This document shows, piece by piece, positions 55,482 through 64,000 of a stretch of DNA of 64,000 nucleotides; position 1 is the first letter of the stretch, and each line of letters starts with the position of its first letter. Location of the stretch: assembly GCA_037501455.1 (NCBI GenBank), contig CM074857.1:30524001-30588000 (forward strand), in the 5' to 3' direction. The translations under genes and the position numbers were made by a program. This DNA comes from Lantana camara (lineage: Eukaryota; Streptophyta; Magnoliopsida; Lamiales; Verbenaceae). The notes beneath the pieces are model-generated. The model searched no databases and was not told where the DNA came from. It worked only from the letters and a program-made list of their open reading frames with translations.

Positions 55482-58317
55482 ATGTCCAATGAGTATATTG
55501 ATGAGGTTGTTAGAGAGATAGATGATATGGCGAGTTCTAGTACCCTTTCCCACAATCCAACTCCTCATCACGAACAGTTGAGGAAATTTTTGGCGAGGCT
55601 AGGGATGAAGATCTTGATGCCGCCATGTCGGCCATGGGGGAAGGAATCCTGGAGGAGTGGACCATCTCTTTGAGGAGATAGATCTGGTTTTGAAGGTGGA
55701 GCATCAAGGGGTCACTCTGCCCTTGACGGAGAGTGCCATGAACCCACAACGTCATACTATAACTGTAGCCATTTCGGGTCCAACTCAGGAGGATGTGGCC
55801 GCTGGCCTTCAAAGGAATCCAATGCAAAGTGCCGAAAAAGGAATAAAAAATCCACAGAGGGGGAGAGTTCAGGCATGAAAGCCACTGATAGGACCCCTGA
55901 TGTGATTAAGAGCATAATATTTATGGGGGATTTGGTTACATTAAGAGCCCCAATACATTGGGATGAGAGGTTCACTTACAGGCTACCGTAGGCGCACGGG
56001 AGGGCCAATAATCCTCCTCCTGGAGAGATGACGGTGTAGAAGGACACCATTGTAGCAGGGGGGTTAATATTTCCATTCTAGTTCCAAAGGCGAGCATCTT
56101 GAATTATCTGAACCTGAGTCGTTCGCAAATCGTCCCCAATAGAATAGCCCTCATCAATGCTTTTATCATTCTGTGAAGTGTATAGGGCAAGAGCCCTCGA
56201 TTCACAATTTCAATAGTCTGTTCCAAGTGACCCGTTCACCCCGCTCATCCCTGAGGGCGGGGTTTTACTATGTCCAAGCGAAATCTAATATGAAACTCAT
56301 CGATTCCCCCTCGACTTCGTATGGCTCCGAGTTGAAGGAGAAGTTCTTTTTTGTGAAGCCACCCGAGGGTGATGATTTTGGCGTTCCACGAGCGTGGGTT
56401 ATCCATGGAGAAGCACCCCTTGTAACATCCCATTTAGAACTTGTTTTCCCCATAAAATCCCATGTAAAATCCATGAAGGGCTGGCTCATTTTAGCCAAGG
56501 ATCTGACGGATGACAAGGAGCTGTTACTCCTTTGCGGGCTCGTGAGCCCACCTGATATGATTGCTGACCCTCCTAGGCGGAGTTTGGAGAGAGATGGTTA
56601 GAATCTACGATGCTAACTTCTAGATAGGAATACTGACTTTGCCTTCTGGTTTTTTGAACAAAAAAATCTGATCCTCGTTTTCTTTTCCTTTGGCGGGCAT
56701 CGGAATACTGATGGCAGGAAGAGGTGGTATGTAGAATGTGGCCGCACTCCTGGGCGCTCGAAGGAACCAAGGGCCCCCTCAAAACCAGCAGCAGCAGCAC
56801 CAACAGCAACAACATCAGTAAAGGCCAGGCCGTTCGGGGGGTGGCTGTGGAGACGATCGCGGAAGTGGCTGTGGTGAAAGGTCAAGCACCCCCGGAAGGG
56901 GCGAGGGAAAGGCCGAGGGGCCACCCCTGAAAATAGAATCGTCCCTCGCCAGGGGGACAACTCCACTCCCAACGAACATCAAGGGCAGCGCACGGGCGTT
57001 GTCATTAGAGAGATCCAGGAGGGCTAAACCCCTCCTCAAGGAAGAGAAAGAGATTCTCGAATTCTGTGCCAGTGACGGGGAAGGGAAAGGCCATCGTTAT
57101 GGGTGAGCCAGGAGATGGGGAGACCTCCTTATCCGAGGATGAGAGAATCTGGGCTTTTTAGCGCATGGGGGATAGGGTGTATCAGCGTCCCCCCACCTCA
57201 GGCCCACCCTCTTGAGGGATTGTCCCTCCACAAGAAATTTAGTGCACGACGTTTTTTAGAGGGTGCAATTCTCTAGGGACCACAAGGAGCTATTCGCCCA
57301 GAGCACCAACAAAGTAGTAGAGGATCTCTGCTACGCTCTCATTGCGGTAAGTATTCCGCTGCTTTGTAAGTTTTCTCTATTTATTGCATGCTATTTCTTT
57401 TCTTGAAAATTGTCTAAGTACTATGGCAATTCGTTTTAGGCTATTCTCTCGAGGGTGAGGAATCTGCAGTAGTGCTCGGTAACTTTTGCTAAGCGCAAAG
57501 CCAAGTAATAGAAGATGGCTAGAGCGGGCCATCCAGTGCAACTCCAAGAGGAAAATGATATTTTGAGGGCCCAGCTGGAGTCCATATGGACGGAGTTTGA
57601 CAAGGTCACCAAGGAGCTGGAAAAGAAGGAGGAGTCCCGTAAAAAGGCCCGTGCTGATTTGGCCAAATACAAGGAGGGCAATACAAAATTAGCCTAGGAG
57701 GGAGCTTAGGAACCAACAGCTATGTAATGCCAAGAAGGAGGCCACAGAAGCCACCAAAAAGGCATGTGAGGAGGAATTCAGTAGGGTGCTTCCCGAGTGC
57801 ATAGCCCAGGTAAACGACGAAGCCTTACTTAAGTTTTGCCACTCCAAGGCTTTCGGGTTTGCGGCTAACCTGCATTGCTATGACGAGGCTCAAAAGGCCT
57901 TTGACTTGGCCGTGGAACAGTTGATCACACTGGGCCTGGTGGAGGCTTCTTCTAGAGGGCATGGGCGCATAGGTCTTCAATATGACGAGAATCTGAGCAT
58001 TCCAGCAGTGGCTGAGGGGAATCCTGAGGACACTCTGTTAGAGCCAGAGTATAACGATTTGGTTGCTCTCCTTCAGGATGAGTTCACGAAGGCGCACGAG
58101 CCTGAGGGAGCCAATCATCGAGGAGGTTAACGAGGGGACCACTAATGTTGTACCTGTCCCCAAGGGCCCTTCCATTGCTGCCCCCCAAGCACCGGACACC
58201 GAGGAGACTCCCCCCCCTGCGGTCGAGACTACTGAGCCCCAAGCTCCCCAAGCACCCACCAATGCTTCCAACTCTGAGGTGGTGGACTTAGAAGACGGCC
58301 AAGGCCAGGATGCTTAG
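55482..58317 (+). pseudogene. PF04195-like 'putative gypsy-type transposon' gene, decayed
   Basis: Fragments in all three frames. ATG 55482 opens MSNEYIDEVVREIDDM. 56040-56601 has the domain core: NYLNLSRSQIVPN-like text across stops, then YYVQAKSNMKLIDS and EKFFFVKPPEG, as in plant PF04195 (Transposase_28) proteins. 57515-57697 is a coiled coil (LQEENDILRAQLESIW, VTKELEKKEESRKKARADL). 57786-58130 holds the globular tail (ECIAQVNDEALLKFCHSKAF, AVEQLITLGLVEASSRG) and an acidic Pro-rich end. A 93-bp intron (57347-57439) keeps ALIA/AILSRV in phase. In-frame TAGs and frameshifts (for example near 55620, 55880, 57489 and 57696) make it a pseudogene. The function of the family is unknown; such genes travel with plant retroelements. 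The family call is from memory of its motifs. Confidence 0.55.
57347..57439 (+). other. Spliceosomal intron in the PF04195-like gene
   Basis: GCG/GTAAGT donor and TTCGTTTTAG/GC acceptor, 93 bp, pyrimidine-rich 3' part, phase 0. Splicing joins two coding-like exons. Confidence 0.6.
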
Positions 58318-58740
58318 TCTGAAGCATCACAACCTATTGACCATCACTAGTATCCCATATGCTCTATAAGTTGTTTATGCCTTGACAACATGGGTACTAG
58401 TTTAGATAGGATTCCTATGATCTTTTCAAGTGGTTCAATCTCGTAAACAGGAATTAGATATCCATCCCCGAGGGCCTTCTGAATTTTTATCTATTTCTTT
58501 TGAGAAGGTCTTGTAATTTCCTTGCTTATCATTGGCTCAAGTGCCCAACTTTTGTACTTTTGAGTGTAAGCTCCTTTTGAATCAATAAATATTGCCATTG
58601 TACTGAATACTTTCATTTCTCACCTTTACATTTACTTTATATACTCATCTCTTTTTAAACGCTGACACGAGAGATTTGAGGATAAAGCTAAGAAATATCT
58701 GCATAAAGGCTAGCGTTATCTAGGCTAAGTAAAGCGACAC
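58318..58740 (+). other. 3' untranslated region of the PF04195-like gene
   Basis: No frame. AATCAATAAATATTG (near 58578) is a good plant polyadenylation signal; gtactgaatac follows. Confidence 0.45.
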
Positions 58741-58960
58741 GAGGGGCCTACTTCTGAGGGCTCCCTGGTTACTTAGAAATTCCCATAATAAAGAACGCGA
58801 GGCACCCATTTCTGAGGGCATCCTGGTTACTTAGAAAATTTCTTCTTAGGAGTTTTCCTTAAGAATTTGGATAATAAAGAACACGAGGGACCCGTTTCCA
58901 AGTGCACCCTGGTTACTTAGAAAATTTCTTCTTAGGAGTTTTTAAGAAATTTTTGCTAAG
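58741..58960 (+). repeat. Three tandem repeats with GAGGGMCC...CCTGGTTACTTAG
   Basis: Copies start at 58741, 58799 and 58885 (58, 86 and about 76 bp). All share GAGG..CC.., ctgagggc or its variant, and cctggttacttagaaa, with aataaagaac between copies. The third ends at the LTR E start. Confidence 0.8.
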
Positions 58961-60189
58961 TGTGACGCCCCGTCCGATCGTTCGTACAGGTACGATGTCA
59001 CGAGAGTGTTCCCTTATGCATTTATGTGATTTAATCCTTATTATTTGTATTAATTCCAACTATGATTGAATTATGTGATTTAAATTGATTTAAGTGCTTA
59101 CTTGGAATATTTAGAAATTATGAACTCGGATGTTAAATTGTGAACTTGCATATCAAACATTGAATTATATGAATTGGCATGATTTATGACTTGTATGAAT
59201 TTAATTTAATTTTTGGAGTTGAATTTAAAATGGGACTTGGGCCTATTTACAATTATTTGGAAGTTTTAGGTCTAATTGAAATTAGGTGACTTTGGGTGCG
59301 TTTTGAACCGATATGAGCTCGGGAATTCGGATTTGAATTCCAACACCACCATTGGACTCGATTCGATGATTCGGATCGAATGGAATTGATTTCGTATTTT
59401 TGGAAGCCGTTCGGACCTTAAACCTTTTAAATATGACCTATTGGGTCGGAAGTCATCCATTTGGGCTCAAACCCTAATAAAACCTTTAGCCGCCCAATAT
59501 ATACCTTAAAACTCTAACCTAACTTCATTTTCAAACTTCACTTCACACAAATTATATCATCCATGGAGAGCTTCAAAGGAGGATGAAGATCTAAGACTTT
59601 CCCACATCTTCAAGAGCTCATATCTCCCTCGTTTCTTCATCATTTCGCAAGCCGAGGTAAGATACGGATTTCCCTTGATGTGTATTTTGTTTTTATCCAT
59701 GAATCTTGGCTTGGAATTGATTATATGAGATGGTATGATGAAATATTGTGAAAATGAAGATTTATGCTAAACTTGAAGATTATGCCTTATTTGATTAGTC
59801 CTTGAGATCTTGAGCTTGGATATGTGTTAAGCATGATTTATGTGATGATATATATGATTTTCGTGCATTTTAAATGTTGAATTTTGGTGGAAATCCGCCA
59901 TTTTTGGCCTTGGATGTCTTCTTCCCGAAGCTATCACGAATCTGCACACACAACACCCAGTTCTTGGCCAGAACGGTTGTTCCCATTTTTGCCTTGCTCT
60001 GGGAACGGCCGTTTCCAGAGTCGCCGATGTGTTTTGTGGGAAGGACCATTTCCACGCTATACTTTGTATGGGAATGGTCGTTCCCAACCACCTGTTCCCC
60101 TTTATGCATGCCTTTTTCGAGTTTGCTTGATCTTTTTGAGTTGTTATGTGAATTGTATGCTATGATATGACTTTAATTGCATTTTAAAC
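58961..60189 (+). repeat. Chromovirus LTR E, left part
   Basis: Starts TGTGACGCCCCGTCCGATCG with the A/D-type LTR layout: splice-like CAAG/GTAAGA near 59654, a gene-like AT-rich middle and GGGAACGGCCGTTTCC at 60001-60016 with three looser copies around it. Cut at 60189 by gypsy F; the rest lies beyond the right edge. The five bases before F are TAAAC. Confidence 0.75.
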
Positions 60190-60513
60190 TGCGACGCCCC
60201 GACGGAATCCCAGGACCTAGAGGGTCCCGCCAAGTGCTGCCGCATGGCTTAGTCAAGGTTTGCTAAGCGCTTACCCTGATTCAGCCGCATAAGCGCAAAA
60301 GAAACTACGGTAACCTGGAGTATAAAAGATTTTGTGTGATTACTATTTAGCAAAGAGTAAATCGAGCAATAATTAAGGTTAAGATAATCAATCATGAAAA
60401 ATAAATTGTGCTGTTAATATGCCAGATAATATGTATGCATGTTGTGATGTAATATATATATTTGTTTTTTCTAATTTTTTTTTTCTTACTTTTTTACATA
60501 TCAGGGTGTCACA
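60190..60513 (-). repeat. Gypsy F 3' LTR (324 bp)
   Basis: Minus strand starts TGTGACACCCTGATATG at 60513 and ends GGGGCGTCGCA at 60190 (TG...CA). A T-rich block lies at 60463-60496. Confidence 0.75.
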
Positions 60514-60564
60514 ACTCTCTCCCCCCCCCCCCCTCCCCCCTGAAAGAATTTGGTCCCCAGATTC
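60514..60564 (-). promoter_or_regulatory. Gypsy F polypurine tract and stem-loop
   Basis: Minus strand: 6 G, A, 13 G, then AGAGAG (60516-60540), an unusually long G run, preceded by GAATCTGG-GGA-CCAAATTC (60546-60564), a stem with one A-C mismatch on the sense strand. Confidence 0.65.
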
Positions 60565-60713
60565 TATCTTTTGCTACTAAATAATCTCGGATGGTGGTTC
60601 TTCATCTTCTCTTCTAGCTCCCAGGTAGCTTCTTCTGTCTTTTGATTTCTCCACAGTATTTTTACCATCGGAATCCTTCTATTCTGGAGTTCTTTATACG
60701 TGTGGTCCAAAAT
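60565..60713 (-). pseudogene. Gypsy F integrase C-terminal end
   Basis: Minus-strand frame with ILDHTYKELQNRRIPMVKIL and WRNQKTEEATWELEEKM, the chromodomain-like end matching [16 protein letters not shown] of D. It is separated from the rest of integrase by element G; EKPVRI before and ILDHTYK after the insertion are contiguous once the AAAAT duplication is allowed for. Confidence 0.88.
60709..60713. repeat. Target site duplication of element G, left copy
   Basis: AAAAT before TGTAGCACCC; AAAAT again at 63208-63212 after GCGTTACA. Confidence 0.9.
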
Positions 60714-60838
60714 TGTAGCACCCGTGACGATGGGCACCACATCCCCCGCACTACAAGTCCAGTCCACACGTAAAATGGATAATCCAGCATGAACCGGACT
60801 CATAGCGAACGGGTGACAAAATAAAAACTTTCCTAGCT

Positions 60839-61626
60839 TTCTTGTATAAGGTAGTGTGTTCCCACGGTCCAAGTTATTATTTCAACCCAAATTCTATATC
60901 CACGAAACCAAACTCTTGATCTTCGATTCCAATTCAAATCACTCCCCTTTAGCCCTCTAGAACCATGAAAATTCTCTTCTTCGATCCATTTCAATTCGAA
61001 TATTAAATCCTGGTACCTGCAAGTCTACTCTTCACTTCTTTCTTGAATTAACGGGCCTCTTGAACTTGATCAATCAACTTCGTTTATGAGGTAGGAACGT
61101 GTGTTTGTTTGGGGTCATAACATCACACTCTCGTACCGTTACCTCAACCATAACCATCTTCTTTCGTGATTTAATTCTCATCTCGGCTTGAACTCCTTAG
61201 TTATAATCCCGTCATAAGAACCACCAATTACCCGAATTCTTCTTAACCTCCGGAGCCTGCTTCAAATCACCCATGTCCATAATGAACACTTGTAGTATAC
61301 GGTTGTTATTTAAGAATTTGGTCGTGGTTTGATGTCGTGATAGCAACCTATAAATCACAACTCAACTCAAATATAAATGCATGCGAGTTATTGTATGCCT
61401 ATGTCACATAATTATCATCAAAACATGTATGGATGAAAAATGTAACACATAATTTAACAAAATTTAAATTGCAACATAAACTTCATCAAAATTTTCAATA
61501 ATACATGCTCATGATCAATGCGGTGCGCACGTTGACACGTTGTTCCTAAGTCGTTGGACCTATACCTGACATGACACGACGCTAGAGACCCCGGTTTTGC
61601 AACCGGGCTCTGATACCACCTTAGGA
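60839..61626 (-). other. Element G leader and primer binding site
   Basis: Shares the cataacatcacactctcgta...ccgttacctcaacca block with C (42300-42340). The primer site at 61599-61618 is the best match in the C family. An open frame across 60838 is a deletion-junction artefact. Confidence 0.75.
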
Positions 61627-63207
61627 TGTAGCACCCGTGACGATAGGCACCACTTCCCCCGCACTACAAGTCTAGTCCACACATAAAATGGATGATCCAG
61701 TATGAACCGGACTCATAGCGAACGGGTGACAAAATAAAACTTTCCTAGCTAGGCGGAATCTAACCCTGTACCAATTAATTCAATAGCTTGACATTTTGCG
61801 GAAATGTACAAGTTGTGGAAAAACAAAAATATCTTAAGTTCTAGAAGTTGAAATTGGGTTTTGTTTGTTGGATATGAAAGTAGACACATAGACCTTTAAA
61901 ATTATATATGGCTCGTATTCTAGTTCCAAATGAGGAGAAAATGGCATTAGCTTGAAGTTAGGCGAGTGCCATTTGTTGGGAAAGTGGCGACACCTAAAAG
62001 AATTGATTATATCTCACAAAATGGAAACGATATTGAGATGATTTCAATTGGACCTTGTTATAGACTTCAAGAGGTTTCCAACGGTTTAAAAATTAGGTCA
62101 ATCGGAGTTCGTATGAGGGAGAAACGCCCGTTTGAAAAATGGTTTGAAAACCCAAACGAGCGTTTGGGAGCTCTCGGGTCAAAATTTTGGGAAGTGAAAC
62201 GGGCGTTTGGGAAATGAACTAAGGGACCACACGGGCGTTTGGAGTGCCGCTGGACGAAAAAATAGGGGAAAAACAGGGGTAACACACGGGAATGGCTCCG
62301 AACCCTTCCCAACACCAAATCAACAACAAGAATCAACTCAAAACTTGCATATAACATGCATATGATTCATATAAGTCATTTAGGTCATCTATAATCCAAG
62401 GAAATATACTTTGATTATAGAAATCATTCATGAAGCCAATATGAAGTCAAGTGCTCAATCATGCTCTAAGCTTCATGTATTCAAGTTATAAATGCACAAA
62501 ACCAACTCAAAATCATCAAATAAGATTCATATATCCTCAAGGAAACTAAAAGAATCATAAACCCTAACTTTGATATCATGAATCATCAAGATATATGCAT
62601 GATCTTACCTTGAAAATGGAGGAGATGAAGGGGAAAGAAGAAATGAAGTTATGGAGCTTGATTCCTTGAAGAAATTGGATGAAAACTTGGCTTTCTTGCT
62701 CCTTGATGAACCGAGATAAAGAGAGGAAGAAATGGAAAGGGTTAATCTCTTATGTTTGTATGAAATTGAAGAAGAAGAATGTGTATATATGTATGTATAT
62801 GTTTCAACGTGAAAAGGAGGAAGAGATAAGGAAATTGCCACTAAGTCCTCATGCAATTAAGTCAATGCAATCAAGTATACAAAGTTATGAATATAGCACT
62901 TATTCTTTGTCAATTTATCAATTAAGACCAAGGATTTTATAAAGTTTCAATTAAGAACGAATAAACATGAATTCTTGCAATTATGTGAAATTAAACACTT
63001 AAACATATTCGGGAAAAAATTAGACATATAATTCACGTAATGAAATTCACGAAAGAAGAAATTAAAAATCATACAATCACAAGAATTCACATTAAATGAA
63101 TTGAACCTCGTAATTAAATCACGAAAAAGAATTAAAATAATCCTAAATCTCAAAACTCATACGCGTGGCGTGCGTACCTGAATAATTTGAAAATGTGGGG
63201 CGTTACA
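61627..63207 (-). repeat. Element G 5' LTR (1581 bp)
   Basis: Minus strand starts TGTAACGCCCCACATTTTC at 63207 and ends GGTGCTACA at 61627. Contains palindromes CCCAAACGAGCGTTTGGG (62151-62168), AAACGCCCGTTT (62122-62133) and AAACGGGCGTTTGGG (about 62198-62213). Confidence 0.82.
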
Positions 63208-63212
63208 AAAAT
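63208..63212. repeat. Target site duplication of element G, right copy
   Basis: AAAAT, identical to 60709-60713. Confidence 0.9.
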
Positions 63213-64000
63213 GCGCACCGGTTTCTCTGTATATGTAAGATTTGGTTCTAATGGTATATCTTCTGATGGTATTACGTGGGATTCATCGGGGTGATATTTG
63301 CGCAATTGCGAGATGTGGAAAACATTGTGAATTCTTGTAAGGTTTGGTGGTAGATCCAATCGGTATGTAACTTCTCCAACCCTTTCTGTGATCTCGAATG
63401 GTCCGATATATCGTGGGCTCAGCTTTCCTCCTTTACCAAATCTTTGGATTCCTTTTCTACGAGATAGTTTGAGGAATACTCGATCGCCTACTTCAAACTC
63501 CAATTTCTTTCTTCGGCGATCGGCATAACTTTTCTGGCGGTCTTGGGCAATCTTCATTTTCATTCTGATGGTTTGCACTTTCTCAATTGCGTCCTGAATT
63601 ACTTCTGGTTTTGTTGCTCGATGGTGTCCATTCTCAGTTTGTCTCCATTCATCTAAATCCCAATATAAGGGCGACCGTCGCTTTCTCCCGTATAGAGCTT
63701 CGTGCGAGGCCATCTGGATAGAGGATTGATAACTGTTATTGTAGGCGAACTCTATCAATGCTAGTTGCTTGTGCCAACTCTCATTGTAGTCGAGGGCACA
63801 CATCCGAAGCATATCTTCGAGGTACCCAATTAATCTTTCTGATTGACCATCCGTCTGGGGGTGTGCAGCCGTACTGAATTATAGCTTTGTACTTAGTTGT
63901 TCTTGATTATCTTGCCATAACTTGGATGTGAACTTGGGACCTCTGTCGGATACGATACTAGCGGGAATTCCATGCAACTTTATGAATTCTTGTATGTAAA
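63213..64000 (-). pseudogene. Gypsy F integrase core and C-terminal part (partial)
   Basis: Minus-strand frame from the edge. [15 protein letters not shown] gives the second catalytic Asp (near 63950). A TAA follows (near 63880). Then [20 protein letters not shown] gives the catalytic Glu, followed by an unbroken stretch to 63213 with EFAYNNSYQSSI, EALYGRKRRSPLYWDLDEW, EFEVGDRVFLKLS, GKLSPRYIGPFEI and NVFHISQLRKYHPDES. Clearly chromovirus integrase, more diverged from D than A is. The stop and the G insertion make it non-functional. Confidence 0.9.

Larger units (their letters stand above)
60714..63207 (-). mobile_element. Element G: internally deleted C-like LTR element
   Basis: 2494-bp minus-strand element in F integrase with exact AAAAT duplication. 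60714-60838 is the last ~125 bp of an LTR; the rest of the 3' LTR and most of the interior are deleted. 60839-61626 is C-family leader with the primer site at 61599-61618 (minus TGGTATCAGAGCCCGGTTGC); 61627-63207 is the 5' LTR, itself shorter than C LTRs by a deletion near 61790. No coding capacity. Confidence 0.85.
60190..64000 (-). mobile_element. Gypsy F: minus-strand chromovirus with short LTR, split by G
   Basis: 3' LTR 60190-60513, polypurine tract, integrase C-terminus (60565-60713), insertion of G (60714-63207), then integrase continuing to the right edge. Its 5' half is outside the window. The LTR is only 324 bp, unlike the other gypsies here. Confidence 0.85.

Noticed and set aside
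60564..60872. Continuous 102-residue frame joining integrase end to upstream residues
   Set aside because: Residues beyond 60713 come from the inserted element G, so the joined frame is an insertion artefact.

Overview
The window is repeat-dense plant nuclear DNA, most likely from an angiosperm with a large genome. I see no intact host gene, rRNA, tRNA or CRISPR array. Nearly every base can be assigned to LTR retrotransposons nested inside one another. The evidence is Ty1/copia and Ty3/gypsy (Tekay/Del-type chromovirus) polyproteins, LTRs starting TGTRACRCCCC and ending GCTACA, initiator-tRNA-Met type primer binding sites (TGGTATCAGAGC), polypurine tracts, 5-bp target duplications and plant-style TATAAATA boxes.

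Layout. 1-6591: a minus-strand copia element (copia-1), cut by the left edge, with a 2.1-kb 5' LTR; it sits in the 5' LTR of gypsy element A. 6592-24981: element A (plus strand), a decayed chromovirus whose pol is split by element B (10832-20701, TSD GATTA). B is a non-autonomous element with 3.4/3.9-kb LTRs and only faint gag and protease traces. 24982-25997: AT-rich DNA with a 558-bp MITE. 25998-46281: minus-strand element C, which has 3.4-3.5 kb LTRs and no gag-pol but a decayed, apparently spliced, coiled-coil-rich reading frame. C is interrupted by element D (32305-42272, TSD TACGG), a very young chromovirus with near-identical LTRs and an almost intact gag-pol. 46282-48440: further C-family pieces (a second interior end and a truncated LTR). 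48441-50968: remnant of a second copia. 50969-53743: 3' end of a Tat/Athila-like gypsy. 53744-58960: 60-bp tandem repeats, then a decayed gene resembling the plant 'putative gypsy-type transposon' family (PF04195), with an intron and 3' tandem repeats. 58961-60189: partial chromovirus LTR (E), broken by minus-strand gypsy F (60190 to the right edge), which is itself broken by element G (60714-63207, TSD AAAAT), a deletion derivative related to C.

Only D looks capable of supplying reverse transcriptase and integrase. A is riddled with stops and frameshifts. B, C and G lack these enzymes but share LTR ends, primer sites and small structural motifs with A and D, so they may have been mobilised in trans.

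The most interesting signals are small conserved structures rather than genes. (i) An array of about 12 short hairpins with compensating stem changes lies in B just upstream of its 3' LTR. (ii) A stem-loop immediately before the polypurine tract is shared by A, B, C, D and F with covarying stems. (iii) A stem-loop just downstream of the LTR TATA-like sequence exists in two covarying versions. (iv) Arrays of AACGGCCGTT palindromes occur in the LTRs of A, C, D, E and G. (v) An unrecognised coiled-coil frame lies in C. All comparisons were made by eye.
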